Program-made: the position numbers and the translations under genes
NCBI RefSeq assembly: GCF_003999995.1
Contig: NZ_RJAD01000002.1
Coordinates: 771,020 to 835,019 of the forward strand
Source of the DNA: Microbacterium sulfonylureivorans
GTDB taxonomy: Bacteria > Actinomycetota > Actinomycetes > Actinomycetales > Microbacteriaceae
Direction: 5' to 3'
DNA: 64,000 bases
Notes under the pieces: model-generated
Seen by the model: only the letters and a program-made list of their open reading frames with translations
The model's database searches: none
Told to the model about the DNA's origin: nothing
Shown: piece after piece, positions 38,539 to 47,499 of the stretch
How positions within the stretch are numbered: position 1 is the stretch's first letter
How the letters are laid out: each line of letters starts with the position of its first letter

Positions 38539-40422
38539 ATGACCAGCCACTCCCCCCACCGCCCGAGGACGCGGCTCGCAGCCGTCGTCACCGGTGCGGC
38601 GCTCATCGCCGGAGCGCTCATGGCCACCCCGGCCGTCGCCGCCCCGCCGCGGGCCGTCGACCCCTTCGACCCCGACTTCGGGCCGAACGTCACCATCTAC
38701 AGCCCCAACACTCCGCAGAGTCAGATCCAGACCGAGCTCGACGCTCTGCACACCCAGCAGGTGAACGCCGAGATGAGCACCGAGCGCCGCGCGGTGTACT
38801 TCCTCCCCGGCCAGTACGGCTCGACCGCCGATCCCCTGCAGTTCAACGTCGGCTACTACACCGACGTCGCCGGTCTCGGAGCCTCACCCGAAGACGTCAG
38901 GATCAACGGCGGCATCGAGGTCTACAACCGCTGCCTCGCCGACGGCGGCACCGGCAACTGCCTCGCTCTCGTCAACTTCTGGCGCACGATCTCGAACCTC
39001 TCGATCGACGTGAACAAGGCGGGCCAGGACGGATGCCGCGCCAGCGCGAACTTCTGGGCCGTGTCGCAGGCGGTCTCGATGCGCCGCGTCGACATCTCGG
39101 GCGCCAACATGTCGCTCATGGACTACTGCACCGCAGGCCCGCAGTACGCGAGCGGCGGGTTCATCGCCGACTCGCGCCTGCCCTTCGTGGTCAGCGGGTC
39201 GCAGCAGCAGTGGCTCATCCGCGACAGCGAGGTGGCCGGCTGGTCGAACGGCGTGTGGAACCAGGTGTTCTCGGGCGTCGTGGGCGCCCCCGACGACGCC
39301 GGCTTCCCGAGCCCGCCGTACACGACGATCGACGAGACGCCGATCAGCCGTGAGAAGCCGTACCTGTACGTCGACGACGACGGCCGCTACAACGTGCGCG
39401 TGCCCGCCGTGCAGCACGACTCCAGCGGTGTCACGTGGGCCGACGGGGAGACGGAGGGGCGCAGCATCCCCATCACCGACTTCTTCATCGCGACCCCCGA
39501 CGACTCGGTGAAGGACATCAACAACGCCCTCGCCCGCGGTCAGCACCTGATCCTCACGCCCGGTGTGTATGACATCGATCGAACGATCGAGGTCAAGCGC
39601 GCCGACACGGTGGTGCTCGGCCTGGGTCACGCGACCCTCACGGCCGTCGGCGGAGCGATCCCGCTCGAGGTGAAGGATGCCCCGGGCATCGTCGTCGCCG
39701 GAGTCACCATCGACGCCGGCACCGAGTTGTCGCCCGTGCTGCTGCGCGTCGGCAAGGCCAAGGGCGGAAAGCCGCTCGGCGCCGCGAACCCGATCACGCT
39801 CAGCGACGTGTACTTCCGCGTCGGCGGACCGCACATCGGCAAGTCGACGACCGCACTCGAGGTGAACTCCGACAACGTTCTCATCGACCACACGTGGGTC
39901 TGGCGCGGTGACCACGGCGTCGAGGGCTTCACCGAGGGCTTCAACGGCGACACCGACCGCTGGAACACCAACACCGGCACGAACGGCGTCATCGTCAACG
40001 GCGACAACGTCACCGCGACGGGCCTGTTCGTCGAGCACTTCCAGACCTACAACACCCTATGGAAGGGGGAGAACGGCCGCGTGATCCTCTACCAGAACGA
40101 GCTGCCGTACGACCCGCCGACCCAGGCGGACTGGACGCAGCCCGACGGCACGCTCGGCTACCCCGGCTACGTCGTCGACAAGAAGGTGAAGAAGCACCGC
40201 CTCGACGGTGCCGGCGTCTACGTCTTCAACCAGAACAACCCGTCGATCATCACGGCCAACGGCTTCTCGGTCCCGGAGGCGCCCGGTGTGCAGCTGCACC
40301 ACATCATGACGGTGAACCTCAGCGCCGGCACGATCCAGCACGTCGTGAACGGCGTCGGCGGTCAGGCCGACAACACCAACACCGGCGTTCCGCAGTACAT
40401 CGTGGACTACCCCACGCCGTAG
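38539..40422 (+). CDS. secreted right-handed beta-helix (pectate-lyase-like fold) protein
   Basis: 627 residues. Signal peptide (LAAVVTGAALIAGALMATPAVAAP). Two beta-helix-like segments: the first with the pectate-lyase-3 style opening AVYFLPGQYGSTADPLQFNVG and ISNLSIDVNKAG, the second opening INNALARGQHLILTPGVYDIDRTIEV and NVLIDHTWVWRGDHG. The plan recalls GH55/pectate lyase superfamily enzymes; as I recall, relatives carry inconsistent names, including adenylyl cyclase, which the sequence does not support. Likely an extracellular polysaccharide-acting enzyme with unknown substrate. GAGAGG precedes ATG 38539. Confidence 0.72.
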   Translation: MTSHSPHRPRTRLAAVVTGAALIAGALMATPAVAAPPRAVDPFDPDFGPNVTIYSPNTPQSQIQTELDALHTQQVNAEMSTERRAVYFLPGQYGSTADPLQFNVGYYTDVAGLGASPEDVRINGGIEVYNRCLADGGTGNCLALVNFWRTISNLSIDVNKAGQDGCRASANFWAVSQAVSMRRVDISGANMSLMDYCTAGPQYASGGFIADSRLPFVVSGSQQQWLIRDSEVAGWSNGVWNQVFSGVVGAPDDAGFPSPPYTTIDETPISREKPYLYVDDDGRYNVRVPAVQHDSSGVTWADGETEGRSIPITDFFIATPDDSVKDINNALARGQHLILTPGVYDIDRTIEVKRADTVVLGLGHATLTAVGGAIPLEVKDAPGIVVAGVTIDAGTELSPVLLRVGKAKGGKPLGAANPITLSDVYFRVGGPHIGKSTTALEVNSDNVLIDHTWVWRGDHGVEGFTEGFNGDTDRWNTNTGTNGVIVNGDNVTATGLFVEHFQTYNTLWKGENGRVILYQNELPYDPPTQADWTQPDGTLGYPGYVVDKKVKKHRLDGAGVYVFNQNNPSIITANGFSVPEAPGVQLHHIMTVNLSAGTIQHVVNGVGGQADNTNTGVPQYIVDYPTP

Positions 40423-40440
40423 CGCACAGCAGCACGAGAG

Positions 40441-40484
40441 CGGATGCCCCGGCCCGGCGGACTGACGTCGGACCGGGGCATCCG
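40441..40484 (+). terminator. hairpin terminator built from GGATGCC/GGCATCC heptamers
   Basis: A perfect 12-bp stem (CGGATGCCCCGG with CCGGGGCATCCG), 20-nt loop, 18 bp after the beta-helix protein stop. Second terminator in the window whose arms contain the enriched heptamer. Confidence 0.75.
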
Positions 40485-40627
40485 TCCGTTCCCTGCCCGC
40501 AGGGCCGAAGTCGCCGCCCGTCGCGCTTCGGACCGGGCGTCAAGGAATGAGGAGACACGCCGCGCCAGGCGACCCCCCGACCCGTCCGCAGCACGGATCT
40601 CCTGCGTTCTTCACGGCATGGCGCCTC

Positions 40628-40633
40628 TAGGAT
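40628..40633 (+). promoter_or_regulatory. leaderless -10 (TAGGAT, 7 nt before ATG) of DUF1294 gene
   Basis: TAGGAT, 7 nt, ATG 40641. Confidence 0.55.
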
Positions 40634-40640
40634 CGAGCGC

Positions 40641-41120
40641 ATGCCCCTCGCCTCCGCGACGCACGGCGCCCGCGACGCCGCGTCCGACCGACCTCGAGAT
40701 CTGTCCCGGCCGCTCCCCTCGGCGGCCAGCTGGACCGTGCTCCTCACCTTCGTCGCCGCCTTCGCGGTCGCCTTCGTCGTCCTGGGGCTCCCCTGGTGGA
40801 TGCCGGCCCTCTACCTGGGGATGAGCCTCATCGCGTTCGCGGCCTACGGCTTCGACAAGGCCGCCGCACGCCGCGACGCACCGCGCACGCCCGAGAAGTC
40901 GCTGCTCGCGCTCGGCCTCCTGTGCGGCTGGCCCGGCGCGCTCGTCGCGCAGCAGGCGTTCCGCCACAAGACGCGCAAGCGCTCGTTCCGCCGCGCGTTC
41001 TGGCGCACGGTCGTGCTCAACGTCGTCCTGCTCGGGGCGTTCGTCGCGCTCGCGACGCTGCGCGGCTGGGACCTCGATCCCGCCTGGCTTCCGAGCCCCG
41101 GCCGGCTGTTCGGCATCTGA
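40641..41120 (+). CDS. DUF1294 membrane protein
   Basis: 159 residues. A soluble N-terminus of about 30 residues, two helices (SWTVLLTFVAAFAVAFVVLGL, WWMPALYLGMSLIAFAAYG), then the DUF1294 core DKAAARRDAPRTPEKSLLALGLLCGWPGALVAQQ with the conserved FRHKTRKRSFRRAFW, then a last helix (VVLNVVLLGAFVALATL). Function unknown; in other bacteria the domain can be fused to a cold-shock domain, which is absent here. Confidence 0.85.
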   Translation: MPLASATHGARDAASDRPRDLSRPLPSAASWTVLLTFVAAFAVAFVVLGLPWWMPALYLGMSLIAFAAYGFDKAAARRDAPRTPEKSLLALGLLCGWPGALVAQQAFRHKTRKRSFRRAFWRTVVLNVVLLGAFVALATLRGWDLDPAWLPSPGRLFGI

Positions 41121-41160
41121 CCCGTCACGGGCCGCCGCGCCGTCGCCGCCGCGCCGTCGC

Positions 41161-41193
41161 GCCATCCACCGGTCACCAGAGCGGGTGGATGGC
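41161..41193. terminator. terminator hairpin overlapping the end of the aldo/keto reductase gene
   Basis: A perfect 10-bp stem (41161-41170 with 41184-41193) encloses the reductase stop codon (41173-41175) in its loop. Convergent genes share it. Confidence 0.6.
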
Positions 41194-42165
41194 CTCCCGC
41201 AGATCCCGGTCGTAGACGCCCCGCACGACCCGGTCGAACGCGTCGACGTCGAACCGGCCCTCGAGAAGGGCCGCGGCATCCGCGTTCGCTCCCGCCTGCG
41301 CCACGTTGCGGGCGCCCGGGATCACACTCGTCACGCCGTCCTGCGCGGCGATCCACGCGAGCGTCGCGGCAGGCAGGGTCACACCGGCCGGGAGCGTCGC
41401 GGCCAGCTCGGCCGCGGCATCCAGTCCCACCCCAAAGTCGACGCCCGAGAACGTCTCGCCCCGGTCGAACGCCTCGCCGTGACGGTTGAAGGTGCGGTGA
41501 TCGTTCTCGGCGAACGTCGTCGACGCCGTGTACCGCCCCGAGAGCAAACCCGACGCGAGGGGCACGCGCGCGAAGATCGCGACACCGGCGGCGGACGCCG
41601 CGGGCAGCACCTCGTCGAGCGGCTTGAGTCGGAACGGGTTGAAGATGATCTGCACGTTCGTCACGTTCGGCCGAGCGATCGCGGCGAGCGCCTGCGCGCA
41701 CGTCTCGACCGAGACGCCGTATGCCGCGATCGTCCCGTCGGCGACAAGCGCATCGAGGGCGTCGTACGTCGCGTCGTCGTCGATCACGGCGGTCGGCGGG
41801 CAGTGCAGCTGCACGAGGTCGAGCGTGTCGACGCCGAGGTTCGCGCGCGAACGGTCGGTCCACGCGCGGAAGCTCTCGGCCGTGTAGTTCTCGGGCTCCT
41901 GCGCGACACGGCGGCCCATCTTCGTCGCGACCGTGATCCCGTGATCGGCTCGCCTCGCGAGGAAGCGCCCGATGATCGACTCGCTCCGCCCGTCGCCGTA
42001 TACGTCGGCAGTGTCGAACAGCGTCACACCGTGATCGGCGGATGCCGCCAGCACCGCGGTCGCATCGTCCTCGCTCACCGCACCCCAGTCGGCGCCGAGC
42101 TGCCAGGTTCCGAGGCCGATCGCCGACACATCGCGTCCGGTGCGGCCGAGAGGGCGCTGCTGCAT
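41173..42165 (-). CDS. aldo/keto reductase
   Basis: 330 residues from ATG 42165 (GGAAGGAT upstream). TIM-barrel AKR: PLGRTGRDVSAIGLGTWQLG, catalytic Asp/Tyr region TLFDTADVYGDGRSE, Lys in TVATKMGR, His in LVQLHCPPTAV, cofactor end VIPGARNVAQAGANADAA. NADPH-dependent carbonyl reduction, oxidoreductase of the YajO/perakine-type group; substrate unknown. 69 bp downstream of the L,D-transpeptidase start on the same strand, with no common signal. Confidence 0.9.
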   Translation of the reverse strand: MQQRPLGRTGRDVSAIGLGTWQLGADWGAVSEDDATAVLAASADHGVTLFDTADVYGDGRSESIIGRFLARRADHGITVATKMGRRVAQEPENYTAESFRAWTDRSRANLGVDTLDLVQLHCPPTAVIDDDATYDALDALVADGTIAAYGVSVETCAQALAAIARPNVTNVQIIFNPFRLKPLDEVLPAASAAGVAIFARVPLASGLLSGRYTASTTFAENDHRTFNRHGEAFDRGETFSGVDFGVGLDAAAELAATLPAGVTLPAATLAWIAAQDGVTSVIPGARNVAQAGANADAAALLEGRFDVDAFDRVVRGVYDRDLREAIHPLW

Positions 42166-42234
42166 AGGGGATCCTTCCGAGTCGGCGCACCCGGACGGGG
42201 CGACCGCGATCCAGCATGCCAGGTCCGGCACCCC

Positions 42235-43125
42235 TCAGGGGCGGATGACGACCGGCGTCCCGTACGGCAGCTCCGCGAGCTTCGCGATCGCTTCGGGATC
42301 GAGGCGGATGCACCCGTTCGAGATCGGGCCGGAGCGCTCGTCGTGGTAGTGGAACGCCGTGACCGCGACATCCGCTCCCCCGAACCCGTCGAGGGTAGGC
42401 GACTGCACCGACAGGTAGACGATCGGGTTTCCGCGCGTGTACCAGTACTCGGGCACGACCCGCGTCGTCATGATGTACGCGCGGCCGAGGGGCGTCGGCG
42501 TCGCGTCCGCGCCCCACGCGAAGTCCGTCGCGATCCGCTCGGAGTCGCCGCCGCGCACGATGTCGACGGTGCGGTCCGAAATGCTCACCTCGACGGCGAT
42601 GTCGGATGCCGCGAGCTCGACGTCCTGCATTCGCATCCATCCGGTCACCTGCCCCGGGTCGCCCTTCGACGGCACGGCCTGACGCCCCACCAGCAGCACC
42701 TTGACCCAGTCGTCCTGGTGCTCGACGACCGGGACCGTCGTGCCGTCGAACGGGAGCTCGCGCGGCAGATAGCCGACGGGCTCGCCGGTCGGATCCGCCC
42801 ACACCGGCGCACCGATGCCGCTCGGCAGCGCGGTCTCCCCCAGGGGCACGATGAACGGGTCGTCGTCGACGAGGAGACCGGGGATCACCGCGAACACGCT
42901 CACCTGCGGCAGGGCCGTCACGTCGTACGACGCCGTGTTCGCCGCGAAGCCGGTCGGCGTCGGGGTCGGGGTGGGCGTCGGGCTGGGGCTCGGGGTCGTC
43001 GTCGCGCGGGGCGAGGGAGCGGATGCCACGGGCCCGGCCGGACGCACGAGGAGCGCCGCCGCCAGCACGCCGACGATCACGACGGCGATGCCGCCGCCGA
43101 CCAGCCACGCACGACGTGTCCCCAT
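42235..43125 (-). CDS. L,D-transpeptidase, membrane anchored
   Basis: 296 residues from ATG 43125. One N-terminal helix (RAWLVGGGIAVVIVGVLAAALLV), a Pro/Thr wall linker (PSPSPTPTPTPTPTG), an SH3-like region (PVGYLPRELPFDGTTVPVVEHQDDWVKVLLVG), and a YkuD catalytic domain with HYHDERSGPISNGCIRL carrying the catalytic His and Cys. It forms 3-3 cross-links in peptidoglycan. GGAGGG directly abuts the ATG, too close to act as a ribosome site; a GACCAT hexamer 6 nt upstream suggests leaderless initiation. Confidence 0.9.
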   Translation of the reverse strand: MGTRRAWLVGGGIAVVIVGVLAAALLVRPAGPVASAPSPRATTTPSPSPTPTPTPTPTGFAANTASYDVTALPQVSVFAVIPGLLVDDDPFIVPLGETALPSGIGAPVWADPTGEPVGYLPRELPFDGTTVPVVEHQDDWVKVLLVGRQAVPSKGDPGQVTGWMRMQDVELAASDIAVEVSISDRTVDIVRGGDSERIATDFAWGADATPTPLGRAYIMTTRVVPEYWYTRGNPIVYLSVQSPTLDGFGGADVAVTAFHYHDERSGPISNGCIRLDPEAIAKLAELPYGTPVVIRP

Positions 43126-43169
43126 CCCTCCATGGTCGGGGCGAGGAGGGGATGCCGCAACCTGCCGGA

Positions 43170-43952
43170 TCAGGTCGTGACGGCGGCGGGCGCGGCGGTC
43201 GCCGCCGCGTCCCCCGTGCTGCGGAACGTCCAGAAGACGAACACGAGAGCGAGGACCTCGCCGACGATGCCGACGTAGAGCCCGAGGGTCGCCGCCGCAC
43301 CGGCGGGCGCGTGGCCCGACGCGAACGTGGTGAAGTCCCACGCCCCGTGGAGGACCATCGCCCAGATGAGGCTTCCGGTCACCCGCCGCACGATGTAGAA
43401 GGCCGTCCCGCCGAGGAACGCGAACCCGATCTGCTGGACGGTGTCGAGCGCCGGAGCCCCCATGAGGACGTTCACGCCGTGCATGAGCGCGAACAGCGCG
43501 CTCGAGATGAACCAGGCGAGCGGCTCGCGAACGCTGCCGCGCAAGCCGGTGAGGAGGAGGCCCCGGGTCACGATCTCCTCGTTGAACCCGACCAGGACGG
43601 CGAGGAGGAGAAGCCCGACGACATACGAGCCCTCCATGCGGCTCCAGTCGACCCCGAGGCTCAGCGTCAGCACGACCGCCACGGCCATGAGTGCGGGCGC
43701 GACGACCGGCCACTTGTGGTGGCTGCGGCGCTCCTCGCGGATCGCGGGCTTCCACCAGCCCAGGACGGTCGTCGCCACGACGGCGACCACGGCCCCGACC
43801 GCGAGGAAGAGCACGGCTCCGCGGAACAGCGTGTCGGCGCTGTCGCCCAGGTCGGTGTACGGAACGCCGGACAGGAGGCCGACGACGAAGATGACGACGA
43901 CGTAGGTCGCCCAGACGGCAATGCCGATCCAGGCCTTGGGGGCGACGCGCAT
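43170..43952 (-). CDS. CPBP-family intramembrane metalloprotease
   Basis: 260 residues from ATG 43952 (GAGAGGAA upstream). About eight helices. CPBP/Abi motifs: FNEEIVTRGLLLTGLRG (EExxxR), FALMHGVNVLMG (His) and MVLHGAWDF (His), the presumed metal-binding set of type II CAAX-like proteases. Substrate unknown; the family includes prenyl proteases and bacteriocin-immunity proteins. 44 bp upstream of the L,D-transpeptidase gene on the same strand. Confidence 0.88.
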   Translation of the reverse strand: MRVAPKAWIGIAVWATYVVVIFVVGLLSGVPYTDLGDSADTLFRGAVLFLAVGAVVAVVATTVLGWWKPAIREERRSHHKWPVVAPALMAVAVVLTLSLGVDWSRMEGSYVVGLLLLAVLVGFNEEIVTRGLLLTGLRGSVREPLAWFISSALFALMHGVNVLMGAPALDTVQQIGFAFLGGTAFYIVRRVTGSLIWAMVLHGAWDFTTFASGHAPAGAAATLGLYVGIVGEVLALVFVFWTFRSTGDAAATAAPAAVTT

Positions 43953-44040
43953 GGGTTCCTCTCGACGGTCTCGTGCGTCCATCCTGTCGCACCGACTACG
44001 GGTCGCAGCGCCGCGGCGCTGCGGGGCGTCGTGGTTCGCG

Positions 44041-44469
44041 TCAGCGGCCGTCGGGCCGCGCCGTCACACCGACGGGACGGGACCGGGTGACGACGGCATC
44101 CGCACCGACGAGGAGCACGATCGTCAGCAGGTAGACCAGCAGGTCGCGTCCGTCGAAGACCGTTCCGAGCAGTAGCATCGCGGGCGGGAAGACCGCCCCG
44201 AGCTCGAGCGGGACGCCGGTGAGCTGGAAGAGCTCCACCGCCACACACCACGCACCGGAGATGGCTCCCACCGCGAGCGGCGGCACTCGTGGCGCGAGGA
44301 TCACCACGGCGAGGTACGCCGCCGCCGCATAGAGCGCATCGCCGGCGATGTCGGTCGCGGTGGTGTCGGGAAGCATCGCGTGGACGGCGAGTCCGGCGGC
44401 GACCACGGCGAGCAGGAGGACGGCCGCGACGACGCGACGCGTCCGTCGGCGTGGGGCGGGGGCATCCAT
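44041..44469 (-). CDS. DUF2809 membrane protein
   Basis: 142 residues from ATG 44469. Helices VVAAVLLLAVVAAGLAVHAML, ALYAAAAYLAVVILAP, LAVGAISGAWCVAVELFQLTG and LLVYLLTIVLLVGADAVV; the core VELFQLTGVPLELG ... LLLGTVFDGRDLLVY matches DUF2809. Function unknown. The longer upstream frame runs through the tRNA and is rejected. CAGAAT lies exactly 6 nt before the ATG. Confidence 0.83.
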   Translation of the reverse strand: MDAPAPRRRTRRVVAAVLLLAVVAAGLAVHAMLPDTTATDIAGDALYAAAAYLAVVILAPRVPPLAVGAISGAWCVAVELFQLTGVPLELGAVFPPAMLLLGTVFDGRDLLVYLLTIVLLVGADAVVTRSRPVGVTARPDGR

Positions 44470-44475
44470 CCGTCG

Positions 44476-44481
44476 ATTCTG
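44476..44481 (-). promoter_or_regulatory. leaderless -10 (CAGAAT, 6 nt before ATG) of DUF2809 gene
   Basis: The minus strand reads CAGAAT, 6 nt, ATG 44469; 61 bp from the tRNA. Confidence 0.45.
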
Positions 44482-44542
44482 CCGGATGAGCGCAGAGTGC
44501 GAGAAAGGGCCGGCCTGTTCGGCCGACCCTTTCTCGATGTGG

Positions 44543-44616
<74 letters not shown>

Positions 44617-44714
44617 ATGTCCGGACCGGGGCCCGGACAACTCCCCTATCCTAACCGGTCGCGGGACCGCTCGCGAACGCGACCGGGACTCTCGCGCGTG
44701 TCGCAGCCGACCGG

Positions 44715-44720
44715 TAGCGT
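44715..44720 (+). promoter_or_regulatory. leaderless -10 (TAGCGT, 6 nt before ATG) of GNAT gene
   Basis: TAGCGT, 6 nt, ATG 44727. Confidence 0.55.
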
Positions 44721-44726
44721 CACGGC

Positions 44727-45314
44727 ATGGCGCAGATCACGATCGAACCGGCGACATCCGAGCGTTTCGGCGACGCCCAGCACGCCCTCACCGGCGGCGG
44801 CGATGGGACCGCCTGCCAGTGCCAGTGGTGGACGATCACGAACGCGGAGTTCCAGCGCACGACCACCGCGGAGCGTCAGGAGATGCTCCGCGCCGAGATC
44901 GTGTCCGGACCGCCGCCGGCCCTCATCGCGTACGTCGACGACCAGCCGGCGGGCTGGGTCCGCGTCGGGCCGCGCACCGCCCAGGTGCGCCTGTCCCGCA
45001 CGAAGAACTACTCCGCGAACTCGGAAGAGCCGTGGGACGACGACGCGGTGTGGGCCGTCAGCTGCTTCGTCGTCCGCCGGGAGCACCGTGGCGAGGGGCT
45101 CAACGCCCGTCTCCTCGAGGCTGCCGTCGACTACGCCCGCGCGGGCGGCGCACGCGTCGTCGAGGCGTACCCGGTCGATCCGGCCGCCGGGCGGAAGAAG
45201 TCGCCCAACGAGCTGTACCACGGCACCGTCTCGACGTTCGTCGCGGCGGGCTTCCGCGAAGTGGCGCGCCCGCGGCCCGACCTCGCCATCGTCGCCCTCG
45301 ATCTCACGGTCTGA
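44727..45314 (+). CDS. GNAT-family N-acetyltransferase
   Basis: 195 residues. GNAT core: CQCQWWTITNAEF near the N-terminus, strand PALIAYVDDQPAGWVRVGP, acetyl-CoA loop VSCFVVRREHRGEGLNARLLEAAVDYA, and closing GTVSTFVAAGFREVARPRPDLAI. The CQCQWW and KKSPNELYHG words match a GNAT subgroup common in actinobacteria; substrate unknown. Confidence 0.88.
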   Translation: MAQITIEPATSERFGDAQHALTGGGDGTACQCQWWTITNAEFQRTTTAERQEMLRAEIVSGPPPALIAYVDDQPAGWVRVGPRTAQVRLSRTKNYSANSEEPWDDDAVWAVSCFVVRREHRGEGLNARLLEAAVDYARAGGARVVEAYPVDPAAGRKKSPNELYHGTVSTFVAAGFREVARPRPDLAIVALDLTV

Positions 45315-45389
45315 GCGGGGCGGGCATCCGGATTCACCGCCGCGCTCGGCGTGCGACGATGGTCTCTGCCCCGCTCATCGAGGAGGATC

Positions 45390-46076
45390 ATGCCGCGGCT
45401 CTGGATCGGATTCGTCCCCTACGTCGCGCTCTCGCTCGTCCACGTCGCGGCGCTCACCCTCGACGCGGACGCCGTCGCCGCCCCGACCAAGCTCGCCTTG
45501 ATGCCGGCGCTCGCGCTCGCCGTCGTCTGGGGCGCACGCGGCGCGTGGACCGGCGCCCACACCCTGCTCGTCGTCGCGGTCGGCCTGTCGTGGCTGGGCG
45601 ACGGCGCCGGCGCCTTCTTCCCGTGGGCTCCCACGGTGCCGATGATGCTGCTGTGGTTCGGCCTCGCGCACCTCTGCTACATCTGGCTGTTCTGGCGCGT
45701 GCTGGCCGTTCGACGACCGCCGCTGTGGTCTGCGGTGTACGCGGTCTGGTGGGTCGTGCTCCTCGCGGTGCTGTGGCAGAGCCTCGGCGGGCTCCTCGTG
45801 CCCGTCGCCGTCTACGGGCTCGTGCTCGGCGCGACCGCAGCCGGAGCCGCCCGCTGCCATCCGGTGATCGCGTGGGGCGGCGTCTTCTTCCTCGCCTCCG
45901 ACACCGTGCTCGCCTTCCGCCTGTTCGTCCCCGACGCGATGCCCGACTGGACCAGCCCCGTCGTGATGCTGACGTACTGCCTCGGGCAGGGGCTCATCGC
46001 CGCGGGCGTGCTGATCGCGGTGCGGCTGCGTCGCGACGACGCCGTCGCCGCCGCACCGACCGAGGCGGTCGCATGA
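45390..46076 (+). CDS. YhhN/TMEM86 family membrane protein (lysoplasmalogenase-like)
   Basis: 228 residues from ATG 45390 with AGGAGG 4 nt upstream. About eight helices; family words TKLALMPALALAVVWG, SWLGDGAGAFFPW, LAHLCYIWLFW, FFLASDTVLAFRLF and VVMLTYCLGQGLIAAG. Characterised relatives hydrolyse the vinyl ether bond of lysoplasmalogen; activity here is unproven. Translationally coupled (ATGA) to the S4 protein. Confidence 0.87.
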   Translation: MPRLWIGFVPYVALSLVHVAALTLDADAVAAPTKLALMPALALAVVWGARGAWTGAHTLLVVAVGLSWLGDGAGAFFPWAPTVPMMLLWFGLAHLCYIWLFWRVLAVRRPPLWSAVYAVWWVVLLAVLWQSLGGLLVPVAVYGLVLGATAAGAARCHPVIAWGGVFFLASDTVLAFRLFVPDAMPDWTSPVVMLTYCLGQGLIAAGVLIAVRLRRDDAVAAAPTEAVA

Positions 46077-46471
46077 CGGATGCCTCGGCCCGCGTCGACG
46101 CGTGGCTCTGGGCCGTCCGGGTCTACAAGACGCGGTCGGCGGCGACGACCGCGTGCCGGGCCGGGCACGTGCGGGTCAACGGCGAGAAGGCGAAGGCCGC
46201 TCAGCCGGTGAAGCCCGGCGACGAGCTGCGTGTGCGCATCAGCGGGTTCGACCGGATCCTCGTGGTCAAGAAGCCGATCACCAAGCGCGTCGGCGCGGTG
46301 CTCGCCGCCGAGGCCGTCGATGATCGCACACCTCCTCCCCCGCCGCGCGAGCTCACCGCGTTCGTACCCGTGCGCGACCGCGGCGCCGGGCGGCCGACCA
46401 AGCGCGAGCGCCGTGACATCGATCGCCTGCGAGGACGCGACCACGGCGATCCCGGCGACTTCGACGACTGA
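46073..46471 (+). CDS. S4-domain RNA-binding protein, Hsp15-like
   Basis: 132 residues. S4 domain at residues 6-70: RVDAWLWAVRVYKTRSAATTACRAGHVRVNG then KPGDELRVRI, followed by a basic tail (KKPITKRVGA, RPTKRERRDIDRLRGRDHG). Hsp15-type proteins bind stalled 50S subunits. Starts 4 bp inside the YhhN gene. Confidence 0.88.
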   Translation: MTDASARVDAWLWAVRVYKTRSAATTACRAGHVRVNGEKAKAAQPVKPGDELRVRISGFDRILVVKKPITKRVGAVLAAEAVDDRTPPPPPRELTAFVPVRDRGAGRPTKRERRDIDRLRGRDHGDPGDFDD

Positions 46472-46494
46472 GCCGCTTCGCCCGATCCTCCACG

Positions 46495-47403
46495 TCAGTC
46501 CTGCGCCGCCAGGAGATCGAGGAGCCAGCGGGTGCTGCGGACAGCGGCTCGGGCATCCGTCACCCGCGCCGCGAGCTCACGGTCGCTCGTCACGGCGGTG
46601 ACGGTGCGGCCCGCCGCGACGAGCCGCCGCACCGCGGAGACGATCGCATCGTCGCCGGATGCCTCCGCCCGCACGATCTCGAGGCCAGGCACGTCTCCGG
46701 CGCCGCGCCCCTGCCCTTCGAGCACGACGACCCACTCGGGGAACCAGGAGTGCTCGGGCAGGCCGAGGGCGGCCGCCGGCACGCCCGACGCGACGAGACC
46801 GCCGATCCGCCCGGTCAGCCGCGCGGCAGCTCCGGCGCGATCGTTCCACCAGCCGTCCGGCACAGAGCCGACCACGTTCGCGGCATCGACGACGACGACG
46901 GGACGCACGTCGAGGAGATCCCTCAGGCCGTCCCACGAGGCCGCGAAGCCCGGATGGAGCGGATGCCGCGCCACCTCGTCGACGGGCACCCACGCCAGCT
47001 CGCGGCTCTCCGGGTCGCTGATCACGGGCTCGAACGGCACCGAGACGTCGCCGATCAGCGTCGCATAGCTCCAGTAGCCGAGGTCGAGCACCGACAGCAG
47101 CCGCGGGCGGATCGAGGCATCCGGAACCCCCGCCTCTTCCGCTGCCTCGCGCCGCGCGCCATCGCACGCGGACTCACCCTCGTGACGCGCCCCTCCGGGC
47201 AGCGCCCATGTGTCGCCGAAGTGGCTCCACGACACGCGATGCTGCAGGAGCACACCACGATCGGCGTCGAGCGCGAGCAGCCCGGCAGCGCCGAACCGCC
47301 CCCAGTACCGCTCTCCCGTGGGCGCGACGACCCAGGCGTCGCCAGGGTCGCGAGGACCCGACGGACGCCGCGGCTCACCGGGGACGGGAGGCTCGATGGT
47401 CAC
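46495..47403 (-). CDS. Nudix hydrolase fused to a NYN/PIN-like nuclease domain
   Basis: 302 residues from GTG 47403 (GTG 47406 possible). Nudix domain at about 20-165 with box GGARHEGESACDGARREAAEEAG, complete. Then a second domain at about 168-300 with NYN-type metal residues: VVVVDAANVVGSVPDGWW, GDDAIVSAVRRLVAAG and TVTAVTSDRELAARV. NYN domains are RNA/tRNA nucleases; Nudix removes nucleoside diphosphate-linked moieties, so the fusion suggests RNA-end or nucleotide processing. CAGGCT ends 6 nt before GTG 47403. 93 bp after der, separate promoter likely. Confidence 0.82.
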   Translation of the reverse strand: MTIEPPVPGEPRRPSGPRDPGDAWVVAPTGERYWGRFGAAGLLALDADRGVLLQHRVSWSHFGDTWALPGGARHEGESACDGARREAAEEAGVPDASIRPRLLSVLDLGYWSYATLIGDVSVPFEPVISDPESRELAWVPVDEVARHPLHPGFAASWDGLRDLLDVRPVVVVDAANVVGSVPDGWWNDRAGAAARLTGRIGGLVASGVPAAALGLPEHSWFPEWVVVLEGQGRGAGDVPGLEIVRAEASGDDAIVSAVRRLVAAGRTVTAVTSDRELAARVTDARAAVRSTRWLLDLLAAQD

Positions 47404-47499
47404 CACGCCAGCCTGTCACACCGACGCGGAATCGCTCCCGGCGCCTGCATCGCATCGACGCAGACGCCGCGCCGGCACGAACGCCCTGCAGCGCGACCG

